DNA from: Megachile rotundata
Lineage: Eukaryota; Arthropoda; Insecta; Hymenoptera; Megachilidae
Assembly (NCBI RefSeq): GCF_050947335.1
Contig: NW_027473318.1
Coordinates: 1,674,001-1,738,000 of the forward strand
Length of the DNA stretch: 64,000 nucleotides
Reading direction: 5' to 3'
Shown one piece after another: positions 48,222-63,600 of the stretch. Each line of letters opens with the position of its first letter. Position 1 is the stretch's first letter. The notes under the pieces were generated by a model. That model was not told where the DNA came from, made no database searches, and saw only the letters and a list, made by a program, of their open reading frames with translations. A program made the translations under genes and the position numbers.

Positions 48222-49807
48222 AGACAATCGCAATCATACAATCACAATCATACAATCACAATCATACAATCGCAATCATACAATCATAATCATACAATCA
48301 CAATCATACAATCACAATCATACTATCACAATCATACAATCACAATCATACAATCATAATCATACATTCAAAATCATGCAATCACAATCATACAATCACA
48401 CTCATACAATCACAATCATACAATCACAATCATACAATCGCAATCATACAATCACAATCATACAATCGCAATCATACAATCACAATCATACAATCATAAT
48501 CATACATTCAAAATCATGCAATCACAATCATACAATCACAATCATGCAATCACAATCATACAATCAGAATCATACAATCACAATCATTCAATAACAATCG
48601 TACAATCACAATCGTACAATCACAATCGCACAACCACAATCAGACAATCACACTCATACAATCACAATCATACAATCACAATCATACAATCGCAATCATA
48701 CAATCATAATCATACAATCGCAAGCATACAATCACAATCATACAATCTCAATCATACAATCACAATCATACTATCATAATCATACAATTACAATCATACA
48801 TCACAATCATACAATCACAATCATACTATCGCAATCATACTATCGCAATCATACAATCTCAATCATACTTTCACAATCATACTATCACAATCATACAATC
48901 ACAATCATGCAATCACAGTCATACAATAACAATCATATAATCACAATCATACTATCACAATCATACAATCTCAATCATACAATCACAATCATAAAATCAC
49001 AATCATACAATCACAATCATACAATCACAATCATACAATCACAATCAAAGAATCACAATCATACAATCACAATCATACAATCGCAAGCATACAATCACAA
49101 TCATACAATCTCAATCATACAATCACAATCAGACAATCACAATCATACAATCATAATCATACAATCACAATCATACTTTCACAACCATACAATCACAATC
49201 ATACAATCACAATCATACATTCAAAATCATGCAATCACAATCATACAATCGCAATCATGCAATCTCAATCATTCAATCATAATCGTACAATCACAATCAT
49301 ACAATCACAATCGTACAATCACAATCATACAATCAATATCATACAATCGCAATCATCCCATCACAATCATACAGTCACAACCATACAATCACAATCATAC
49401 AATCACAATCATACAATTACAATCATACTATCGCAATCATACAATCACAATCATACCATCACAATCATACAATCTCAATCATACAATCACAATCATACAA
49501 TCATAATAATACAATTACAATCATACATCACAATCATACAATCACAATCATACAATCGCAATCATACAATCACAATCATACAATCGCAATCATACAATTA
49601 CAATCTCCCAAATACAATCTCCCAAATACAATCTCCCAAACACAATCTCCCAAATACAATCATACAATCACAATCATACAATCACAATCATACAATCACA
49701 ATCATACAATCACAATCATACAATCACAATCATACTATCACAATCGCACAATCACAATCATACAATCACAATCGTACATTCACAATCATACAATCACAAT
49801 CATACAA

Positions 49808-49878
49808 TCACAATCGTACAATCACAATCGTACAATCACAATCGTACAATCACAATCGTACAATCACAATCGTACAAT
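49808..49878. repeat. Shortened CpG-periodic CGTAC block
   Basis: Only about five CGTAC monomers are present before the ACAAAAATAC variant. The paralogous block at 40382-40552 is longer by exactly 12 monomers when its right flank is included. The intervening CGCACAACC and CAGAC monomers are also missing here, so the loss removed more than identical monomers. Confidence 0.85.
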
Positions 49879-52800
49879 CACAAAAATACAATCATAATCA
49901 TACAATCACAATCATACAATCGCAATCATACAATCACAATCATACAATCATAATCATACATTCAAAATCATGCAATCACAATCATACAATCACAATCATG
50001 CAATCACAATCATACAATCACAATCATTCAATAACAATCGTACAATCACAATCGTACAATCACAATCGCACAACCACAATCAGACAATCACACTCATACA
50101 ATCACAATCATACAATCACAATCATACAATCACAATCATACAATCATAATCATACAATCACAATCATACAATCACAATCATACTATCACAATCATACAAT
50201 CACAATCATACAATCATAATCATACATTCAAAATCATGCAATCACAATCATACAATCACAATCATGCAATCACAATCATACAATCAGAATCATACAATCA
50301 CAATCATTCAATAACAATCGTACAATCACAATCGTACAATCACAATCGCACAACCACAATCAGAAAATCACACTCATACAATCACAATCATACAATCACA
50401 ATCATACAATCACAATCGTACTACCACAATCATACTATCACAATCATACAATCACAAACATACAATCACAATCATATAATCACAATCATACAATCACAAT
50501 CATACAATCGCAATCATACATTCAAAATCATGCAATCACAATCATACAATCACTATCATGCAATCACAATCATACAATCAGAATCATACAATCACAATCA
50601 TACCATCACAATCATACCATCACAATCATACTTTAACAATCATACAATCACAATCATACAATCACAGTCATACAATCACAATCATACAATCACAATCATA
50701 CTATCACAATCATACAATCACAATCATACAATCACAATCATACAAACACAATCATACAATCATAATCATACAATAACAATCATACAATCACAATCATACA
50801 TTCACAATCATACAATCACAATCATACAATCGCAAGCATACAATCACAATCATACAATCACAATCATACAATCACAATCATACTTTCACAACCATACAAT
50901 CACAATCATACAATCACAATCATACATTCAAAATCATGCAATCACAATCATACAATCGCAATCATGCAATCTCAATCATTCAATCATAATCATACAATCA
51001 CAATCATACAATCACAATCGTACAATCACAATCATACAATCAATATCATGCAATCGCAATCATAACATCACAATCATACAGTCACAACCATACAATCATA
51101 ATCATACAATCACAATCATACAATCATAATCATACAATCACAATCATACAATCGCAATCATACAATCACAATCATACAATCACAATCATACTATCGCAAT
51201 CATACAATCACAATCATACCATCACAATCATACAATCACAATCATACAATCATAATCATACAATCACAATCATACAATCACAATCATACAATCGCAATCA
51301 TACAATCACAATCATACAATCACAATCATACCATCACAATCATAATTTAACAATCATACAATCACAATCATACAATCACAGTCATACAATCACAATCATA
51401 CAATCACAATCATACAATCACAATCATACAATCACAATCATACAATCACAATCATACAATCACAATCATACAATCACAATCATACAATCACAATCATACA
51501 ATCACAATCATACAATCACAATCATACAATCACAATCATACAATCACAATCATACAATCACAATCATACTTTCACAATCATACTATCACAATCATACAAT
51601 CACAATCATACAATCACAGTCATACAATAACAATCATATAATCACAATCATACTATCACAATCATACAATCGCAATCATACAATCACAATCATACAATCG
51701 CAATCATACAATTACAATCTCCCAAATACAATCTCCCAAATACAATCAAACAATCACAATCATACAATAACAATCATACAATCACAATCATACAATCACA
51801 ATCATACTATCACAATCGTACAATCACAATCGTACAATCACAATCATACAATCACAATCATACAATCACAATCATACAATCACAATCATACTTTCACAAT
51901 CATACTATCACAATCATACAATCACAATCATACAATCACAGTCATACAATAACAATCATATAATCACAATCATACTATCGCAATCATACAATCACAATCA
52001 TACAATCACAATCATAAAATCACAATCATACAATCACAATCATACAATCACAATCAAAGAATCACAATCATACAATCACAATCATACAATCGCAAGCATA
52101 CAATCACAATCATACAATCTCAATCATACAATCACAATCATACAATCACAATCATACAATCATAATCATACAATTACAATCATACATCACAATCATACAA
52201 TCACAATCATACAATCGCAAGCATACAATCACAATCATACAATCTCAATCATACAATCACAATCATACAATCATAATCATACAATTACAATCATACATCA
52301 CAATCATACAATCACAATCATACAATCACAATCATACTATCGCAATCATACAATCTCAATCATACTTTCACAATCATACTATCACAATCATAGAATCACA
52401 ATCATACAATCACAGTCGTACAATAACAATCATATAATCACAATCATACTATCACAATCATACAATCACAATCATACAATCACAATCATAAAATCACAAT
52501 CATACAATCACAATCATACATTCACAATCAAAGAATCACAATCATACAATCACAATCATACAATCGCAAGCATACAATCACAATCATACAATCTCAATCA
52601 TACAATCACAATCAGACAATCACAATCATACAATCATAATCATACAATTACAATCATACATCACAATCATACAATCACAATCATACTATCACAATCATAC
52701 AATCACAATCATACAATCACAATCATACAATCACAATCATACTTTCACAACCATACAATCACAATCATACAATCACAATCATACATTCAAAATCATGCAA

Positions 52801-53547
52801 TCACAATCATACAATCGCAATCATGCAATCTCAATCATTCAATCATAATCGTACAATCACAATCATACAATCACAATCGTACAATCACAATCATACAATC
52901 AATATCATACAATCGCAATCATCCCATCACAATCATACAGTCACAACCATACAATCATAATCATACAATCACAATCATACAATCATAATCATACAATCAC
53001 AATCATACAATCGCAATCATACAATCACAATCATACAATTACAATCATACTATCGCAATCATACAATCACAATCATACCATCACAATCATACAATCTCAA
53101 TCATACAATCACAATCATACAATCATAATAATACAATTACAATCATACATCACAATCATACAATCACAATCATACAATCGCAATCATACAATCACAATCA
53201 TACAATCGCAATCATACAATTACAATCTCCCAAATATAAATCTCCCAAATACAATCTCCCAAACACAATCTCCCAAATACAATCATACAATCACAATCAT
53301 ACAATCACAATCATACAATCACAATCATACTATCACAATCATACAATCACAATCATACAATCACAATCATACAATCACAATCATACTTCCACAATCATAC
53401 AATCACAATCATACAATCACAATAATACAATCACAGTCATACAATCACAGTCATACAATCACAATCGTACTATCACAATCATACAATCACAATCATACAA
53501 TCACAATCATACAATCACAATCGTACATTCACAATCATACAATCACA

Positions 53548-53704
53548 ATCGTACAATCACAATCGTACAATCACAATCGTACAATCACAATCGTACAATC
53601 ACAATCGTACAATCACAATCGTACAATCACAATCGTACAATCACAATCGTACAATCACAATCGTACAATCACAATCGTACAATCACAATCGCACAACCAC
53701 AATC
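53548..53704. repeat. CpG-periodic CGTAC block, 11 monomers
   Basis: CpGs lie every 14 bp from 53550 to 53690, ending in CGCACAACC and CAGACAATCGC. It lacks the ATCCCAATCG variant of the related blocks near 44.3 and 46.3 kb. Confidence 0.88.
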
Positions 53705-56700
53705 AGACAATCGCAATCATACAATCACAATCACACAATCACAATCATACAATCACAATCATTCAATCACAAAAATACAATCATAATCATACAATCACAA
53801 TCATACAATCGCAATCATACAATCACAATCATACAATCATAATCATACATTCAAAATCATGCAATCACAATCATACAATCACAATCATGCAATCACAATC
53901 ATACAATCAGAATCATACAATCACAATCATTCAATAACAATCGTACAATCACAATCGTACAATCACAATCGCACAACCACAATCAGACAATCACACTCAT
54001 ACAATCACAATCATACAATCACAATCATACAATCGCAATCATACAATCATAATCATACAATCACAATCATACAATCACAATCATACTATCACAATCATAC
54101 AATCACAATCATACAATCATAATCATACGTTCAAAATCATGCAATCACAATCATACAATCACAATCATACAATCACAATCATACAATCACAATCATACAA
54201 TCAGAATCATACAATCACAATCATTCAATAACAATCGTACAATCACAATCGTACAATCACATTCGCACAACCACAATCAGAAAATCACACTCATACAATC
54301 ACAATCATACAATCACAATCATACAATCACAATCATACCATCACAATCATACCATCACAATCATACCATCACAATCATACTTTCACAATCATACAATCAC
54401 AATCATACAATCACAATCATACAATCACAGTCATACAATCACAATCATACAATCACAATCATACAATCACAATCATACCATCACAATCATACTTTCACAA
54501 TCATACAATCACAATCATACAATCACAATCATACAATCACAATCATACAATCACAATCATACAATCGCAATCATACAATCACAATCATACAATCGCAATC
54601 ATACAATTACAATCTCCCAAATACAATCTCCCAAATACAATCACCCAAATACAATCATACAATCTCAATCATACAATCATAATCATACAATCACAATCAT
54701 ACAATCACAATCATACAATCACAATCACACTATCACAATCATACAATCGCAATCATACAATTACAATCTCCCAAATACAATCTCCCAAATACAATCTCCC
54801 AAATACAATCATACAATCACAATCATACAATCACAATCATACAATCACAATCATACTACCACAATCATACTATCACAATCATACAATCACAATCATACAA
54901 TCACAATCATATAATCACAATCATACAATCACAATCATACAATCACAATCATACTATCACAATCATACAATCACAATCATACAATCACAATCATACATTC
55001 ACAATCATACAATCACAATCATACAATCACAATCATACAATCACAATCATACAATCACAATCATACAATCACAATCATACAATCACAATCATACAATCAC
55101 AATCATACAATCACAATCATACATACAAAATCATGCGATCTCAATCATACAATCACAATCATGCAATCACAATCCTACAATCATAATCATACAATGACAA
55201 TCATACAATCACAATCATACAATCACAGTCATCCAATCGCAATCTTACAATCACAATCATACAATCACAATCATACATTCAAAATCATGCAATCACAATC
55301 ATACAATCACAATCATGCAATCACAATCATTCAATCATAATCATACAATCACAATCATACAATCACAATCGTACAACCACAATCGTACAATCACAATCGC
55401 ACAATCACAATCATACAATCACAGTCATACAATCACAATCATACAATCACAATCATACTATCACAATCATACAATCATAATCATACAATCACAATCATAC
55501 AATCACAATCATACAATCACAATCATACAATCACAATCATACAATCACAATCATACAATCACAATCATACAATCACAATCATACAATCACAATCATACAA
55601 TCACAATTATACATCACAATCATACAATCACAAACATACAATCACAATCATACAATCACAATCATACAATCACAATCATACAAACACAATCATACAATCA
55701 TAATCATACAATAACAATCATACAATCACAATCATACATTCACAATCATACAATCACAATCATACAATCGCAAGCATACAATCACAATCATACAATCACA
55801 ATCATACAATCACAATCATACTTTCACAACCATACAATCACAATCATACATTCAAAATCATGCAATCACAATCATACAATCGCAATCATGCAATCTCAAT
55901 CATTCAATCATAATCATACAATCACAATCATACAATCACAATCGTACAATCACAATCATACAATCAATATCATGCAATCGCAATCATAACATCACAATCA
56001 TACAGTCACAACCATACAATCATAATCATACAATCACAATCATACAATCATAATCATACAATCACAATCATACAATCGCAATCATACAATCACAATCATA
56101 CAATCACAATCATACTATCGCAATCATACAATCACAATCATACCATCACAATCATACAATCACAATCATACAATCATAATCATACAATCACAATCATACA
56201 ATCACAATCATACAATCACAATCATACAATCACAATCATACAACCACAATCATACAATCACAATCATACCATCACAATCATACTTTAACAATCATACAAT
56301 CACAATCATACAATCACAGTCATACAATCACAGTCATACAATAACAATCATATAATCACAATCATACTATCACAATCATACAATCGCAATCATACAATCA
56401 CAATCATACAATCGCAATCATACAATTACAATCTCCCAAATACAATCTCCCAAATACAATCAAACAATCACAATCATACAATAACAATCATACAATCACA
56501 ATCATACAATCACAATCATACTATCACAATCGTACAATCACAATCGTACAATCACAATCATACAATCACAATCATACAATCACAATCATACAATCACAAT
56601 CATACTTTCACAATCATACTATCACAATCATACAATCACAATCATACAATCACAGTCATACAATAACAATCATATAATCACAATCATACTATCGCAATCA

Positions 56701-58275
56701 TACAATCACAATCATACAATCACAATCATAAAATCACAATCATACAATCACAATCATACAATCACAATCAAAGAATCACAATCATACAATCACAATCATA
56801 CAATCGCAAGCATACAATCACAATCATACAATCTCAATCATACAATCACAATCATACAATCACAATCATACAATCATAATCATACAATTACAATCATACA
56901 TCACAATCATACAATCACAATCATACAATCGCAAGCATACAATCACAATCATACAATCTCAATCATACAATCACAATCATACAATTATAATCATACAATT
57001 ACAATCATACATCACAATCATACAATCACAATCATACAATCACAATCATACTATCGCAATCATACAATCTCAATCATACTTTCACAATCATACTATCACA
57101 ATCATACAATCACAATCATACAATCACAGTCATACAATAACAATCATATAATCACAATCATACTATCACAATCATACAATCACAATCATACAATCACAAT
57201 CATAAAATCACAATCATACAATCACAATCATACAATCACAATCAAAGAATCACAATCATACAATCACAATCATACAATCGCAAGCATACAATCACAATCA
57301 TACAATCTCAATCATACAATCACAATCAGACAATCACAATCATACAATCATAATCATACAATTACAATCATACATCACAATCATACAATCACAATCATAC
57401 TATCACAATCATACAATCACAATCATACAATCACAATCATACAATCACAATCATACTTTCACAACCATACAATCACAATCATACAATCACAATCATACAT
57501 TCAAAATCATGCAATCACAATCATACAATCGCAATCATGCAATCTCAATCATTCAATCATAATCGTACAATCACAATCATACAATCACAATCGTACAATC
57601 ACAATCATACAATCAATATCATACAATCGCAATCATCCCATCACAATCATACAGTCACAACCATACAATCATAATCATACAATCACAATCATACAATCAT
57701 AATCATACAATCACAATCATACAATCGCAATCATACAATCACAATCATACAATTACAATCATACTATCGCAATCATACAATCACAATCATACCATCACAA
57801 TCATACAATCTCAATCATACAATCACAATCATACAATCATAATAATACAATTACAATCATACATCACAATCATACAATCACAATCATACAATTGCAATCA
57901 TACAATCACAATCATACAATCGCAGTCATACAATTACAATCTCCCAAATATAAATCTCCCAAATACAATCTCCCAAACACAATCTCCCAAGTACAATCAT
58001 ACAATCACAATCATACAATCACAATCATACAATCACAATCATACTATCACAATCATACAATCACAATCATAGAATCACAATCATACAATCACAATCATAC
58101 AATCACAATCATACTTCCACAATCATACAATCACAATCATACAATCACAATAATACAATCACAGTCATACAATCACAGTCATACAATCACAATCGTACTA
58201 TCACAATCATACAATCACAATCATACAATCACAATCGTACATTCACAATCATACAATCACAATCATACAATCACA

Positions 58276-58460
58276 ATCGTACAATCACAATCGTACAATC
58301 ACAATCGTACAATCACAATCGTACAATCACAATCGTACAATCACAATCGTACAATCACAATCGTACAATCACAATCGTACAATCACAATCGTACAATCAC
58401 AATCGTACAATCACAATCGTACAATCACAATCGTACAATCACAATCGCACAACCACAATC
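58276..58460. repeat. CpG-periodic CGTAC block, 13 monomers
   Basis: CpGs lie every 14 bp from 58278 to 58446. The block is followed by CGCACAACC and CAGAC monomers, the standard right flank in this array. Confidence 0.9.
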
Positions 58461-59815
58461 AGACAATCACAATCATACAATCACAATCATACAATCACAA
58501 TCATACAATCACAATCATACTATCACAATCATACAATCACAATCATACAATCATAATCATACGTTCAAAATCATGCAATCACAATCATACAATCACAATC
58601 ATACAATCACAATCATACAATCAGAATCATACAATCACAATCATTCAATAACAATCGTACAATCACAATCGTACAATCACATTCGCACAACCACAATCAG
58701 AAAATCACACTCATACAATCACAATCATACAATCACAATCATACAATCACAATCATACCATCACAATCATACCATCACAATCATACCATCACAATCATAC
58801 TTTCACAATCATACAATCACAATCATACAATCACAATCATACAATCACAGTCATACAATCACAATCATACTATCACAATCATACAATCACAATCATACCA
58901 TCACAATCATACTTTCACAATCATACAATCACAATCATACAATCACAATCATACAATCACAATCATACAATCACAATCATACAATCGCAATCATACAATC
59001 ACAATCATACAATCGCAATCATACAATTACAATCTCCCAAATACAATCTCCCAAATACAATCTCCCAAATACAATCTCCCAAATACAATCATACAATCAC
59101 AATCATACAATCACAATCATACAATCACAATCATACTACCACAATCATACTATCACAATCATACAATCACAATCATACAATCACAATCATATAATCACAA
59201 TCATACAATCACAATCATACAATCACAATCATACTATCACAATCATACAATCACAATCATACAATCACAATCATACATTCACAATCATACAATCACAATC
59301 ATACAATCACAATCATACAATCACAATCATACAATCACAATCATACAATCACAATCATACAATCACAATCATACAATCACAATCATACAATCACAATCAT
59401 ACAATCACAATCATACATACAAAATCATGCGATCTCAATCATACAATCACAATCATGCAATCACAATCCTACAATCATAATCATACAATGACAATCATAC
59501 AATCACAATCATACAATCACAGTCATCCAATCGCAATCTTACAATCACAATCATACAATCACAATCATACATTCAAAATCATGCAATCACAATCATACAA
59601 TCACAATCATGCAATCACAATCATTCAATCATAATCATACAATCACAATCATACAATCACAATCGTACAACCACAATCGTACAATCACAATCGCACAATC
59701 ACAATCATACAATCACAGTCATACAATCACAGTCATACAATCACAATCGTACTATCACAATCATACAATCACAATCATACAATCACAATCGTACATTCAC
59801 AATCATACAATCACA

Positions 59816-59916
59816 ATCGTACAATCACAATCGTACAATCACAATCGTACAATCACAATCGTACAATCACAATCGTACAATCACAATCGTACAATCACAA
59901 TCGCACAACCACAATC
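59816..59916. repeat. CpG-periodic CGTAC block, 7 monomers
   Basis: CpGs lie every 14 bp from 59818 to 59902, with the same left (ACATTCAC) and right (CGCACAACC, CAGAC) flanks as 58276-58460. It is six monomers shorter. Together with that block it shows expansion or contraction in whole-monomer steps between identical flanks. Confidence 0.9.
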
Positions 59917-60610
59917 AGACAATCACAATCATACAATCACAATCATACAATCACAATCATACAATCACAATCATACTATCACAATCATACAATCACAATC
60001 ATACAATCATAATCATACGTTCAAAATCATGCAATCACAATCATACAATCACAATCATACAATCACAATCATACAATCAGAATCATACAATCACAATCAT
60101 TCAATAACAATCGTACAATCACAATCGTACAATCACATTCGCACAACCACAATCAGAAAATCACACTCATACAATCACAATCATACAATCACAATCATAC
60201 AATCACAATCATACCATCACAATCATACCATCACAATCATACCATCACAATCATACTTTCACAATCATACAATCACAATCATACAATCACAATCATACAA
60301 TCACAGTCATACAATCACAATCATACAATCACAATCATACAATCACAATCATACCATCACAATCATACTTTCACAATCATACAATCACAATCATACAATC
60401 ACAATCATACAATCACAATCATACAATCACAATCATACAATCGCAATCATACAATCACAATCATACAATCGCAATCATACAATTACAATCACCCAAATAC
60501 AATCATACAATCTCAATCATACAATCATAATCATACAATCACAATCATACAATCACAATCATACAATCACAATCATACTATCACAATCATACAATCGCAA
60601 TCATACAATT

Positions 60611-60684
60611 ACAATCTCCCAAATACAATCTCCAAAATACAATCTCCCAAATACAATCTCCCAAATACAATCTCCCAAATACAA
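60611..60684. repeat. TCTCCC island, five monomers with one variant
   Basis: There are five copies, the second reading TCTCCAAAATAC. A nearby single-copy variant, ATCACCCAAATAC at about 60488, carries the CCC signature on an otherwise standard left half. A similar hybrid is near 54638. Confidence 0.88.
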
Positions 60685-63600
60685 TCATACAATCACAATC
60701 ATACAATCACAATCATACAATCACAATCATACTACCACAATCATACTATCACAATCATACAATCACAATCATACAATCACAATCATATAATCACAATCAT
60801 ACAATCACAATCATACAATCACAATCATACTATCACAATCATACAATCACAATCATACAATCACAATCATACATTCACAATCATACAATCACAATCATAC
60901 AATCACAATCATACAATCACAATCATACAATCACAATCATACAATCACAATCATACAATCACAATCATACAATCACAATCATACAATCACAATCATACAA
61001 TCACAATCATACAATCACAATCATACAATCACAATTATACATCACAATCATACAATCACAATCATACAATCGCAATCATACAATCACAATCATACAATCG
61101 CAATCATACAATTACAATCTCCCAAATACAATCTCCCAGATACAATCATACAATCACAATCATACAATCACAATCATACAATCACAATCATACAATCGCA
61201 ATCATACATTCAAAATCATGCAATCACAACCATACAATCACTGTCATGCAATCACAATCATACAATCAGAATCATACAATCACAATCATACCATCACAAT
61301 CATACCATCACAATCATACTTTAACAATCATACAATCACAATCATACAATCACAGTCATACAATCACAATCATACAATCACAATCATACTAGTACAATCA
61401 TACAATCACAATCATACAATCACAATCATACAAACACAATCATACAATCATAATCATACAATAACAATCATACAATCACAATCATACAATCACAATCATA
61501 CAATCACAATCATACAATCGCAAGCATACAATCACAATCATACAATCACAATCATACATTCAAAATCATGCAATCACAATCATACAATCGCAATCATGCA
61601 ATCTCAATCATTCAATCATAATCATACAATCACAATCATACAATCACAATCGTACAATCACAATCATACAATCAATATCATACAATCGCAATCATACCAT
61701 CACAATCATACAATCACAAACATACAATCACAATCATACAATCACAATCATACAATCACAATCATACAAACACAATCATACAATCATAATCATACAATAA
61801 CAATCATACAATCACAATCATACATTCACAATCATACAATCACAATCATACAATCGCAAGCATACAATCACAATCATACAATCACAATCATACAATCACA
61901 ATCATACTTTCACAACCATACAATCACAATCATACATTCAAAATCATGCAATCACAATCATACAATCGCAATCATGCAATCTCAATCATTCAATCATAAT
62001 CATACAATCACAATCATACAATCACAATCGTACAATCACAATCATACAATCAATATCATGCAATCGCAATCATAACATCACAATCATACAGTCACAACCA
62101 TACAATCATAATCATACAATCACAATCATACAATCATAATCATACAATCACAATCATACAATCGCAATCATACAATCACAATCATACTATCGCAATCATA
62201 CTATCGCAATCATACAATCACAATCATACCATCACAATCATACAATCACAATCATACAATCATAATCATACAATCACAATCATACAATCACAATCATACA
62301 ATCACAATCATACAATCACAATCATACAACCACAATCATACAATCACAATCATACCTTCACAATCATACTTTAACAATCATACAATCACAATCATACAAT
62401 CACAGTCATACAATCACAGTCATACAATAACAATCATATAATCACAATCATACTATCACAATCATACAATCGCAATCATACAATCACAATCATACAATCG
62501 CAATCATACAATTACAATCTCCCAAATACAATCTCCCAAATACAATCAAACAATCACAATCATACAATAACAATCATACAATCACAATCATACAATCACA
62601 ATCATACTATCACAATCGTACAATCACAATCGTACAATCACAATCATACAATCACAATCATACAATCACAATCATACAATCACAATCATACTTTCACAAT
62701 CATACTATCACAATCATACAATCACAATCATACAATCACAGTCATACAATAACAATCATATAATCACAATCATACTATCGCAATCATACAATCACAATCA
62801 TACAATCACAATCATAAAATCACAATCATACAATCACAATCATACAATCACAATCAAAGAATCACAATCATACAATCACAATCATACAATCGCAAGCATA
62901 CAATCACAATCATACAATCTCAATCATACAATCACAATCATACAATCACAATCATACAATCATAATCATACAATTACAATCATACATCACAATCATACAA
63001 TCACAATCATACAATCGCAAGCATACAATCACAATCATACAATCTCAATCATACAATCACAATCATACAATTATAATCATACAATTACAATCATACATCA
63101 CAATCATACAATCACAATCATACAATCACAATCATACTATCGCAATCATACAATCTCAATCATACTTTCACAATCATACTATCACAATCATACAATCACA
63201 ATCATACAATCACAGTCATACAATAACAATCATATAATCACAATCATACTATCACAATCATACAATCACAATCATACAATCACAATCATAAAATCACAAT
63301 CATACAATCACAATCATACAATCACAATCAAAGAATCACAATCATACAATCACAATCATACAATCGCAAGCATACAATCACAATCATACAATCTCAATCA
63401 TACAATCACAATCAGACAATCACAATCATACAATCATAATCATACAATTACAATCATACATCACAATCATACAATCACAATCATACTATCACAATCATAC
63501 AATCACAATCATACAATCACAATCATACAATCACAATCATACTTTCACAACCATACAATCACAATCATACAATCACAATCATACATTCAAAATCATGCAA

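Larger units (their letters stand above)
45021..48714. repeat. Intervening satellite with 1904-bp duplication
   Basis: The 15-bp variant ATATAAATCT of 43957 recurs at 45861, offset 1904 bp or exactly 136 monomers, showing a tandem duplication that straddles the end of the previous segment. The CAGAATC / CATTCAATAAC landmark appears at 44554, 44834 (280 bp, 20 monomers), 46710 and 48516. A CAATATCATGCAATC / ATAACATCAC variant seen near 41770 recurs near 45530. This is the same satellite without genes. Confidence 0.8.
48715..54350. repeat. Large higher-order segment, copy 2 (9.3-kb offset pair)
   Basis: This is the partner of 39285-45020. It begins where GCAAGC at 48722 pairs with 39291 (offset 9431) and stays collinear through ATAATTTAAC (near 42070 and 51347), the ACAGTCGTACAATAAC variants and ATATAAATCT at 53234. 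Compared with copy 1 it lacks 12 monomers near 49870 and differs at scattered positions such as ACATTCACAATCAAAG near 52518. Collinearity is lost shortly after CAGAAAATC (54278 against 44959, offset 9319). Confidence 0.88.

Noticed and set aside
57892..59634. Long + strand open frame of 580 codons, and dozens of others up to 542 codons (for example 2628-4256), as protein-coding genes
   Set aside because: They follow from a stop-free 14-bp repeat. All three frames give the same cyclic peptide, frames overlap, starts are just A-to-G variants (ATGCAATC), lengths change with whole monomers, and there is no domain, splice signal or non-repeat flank.
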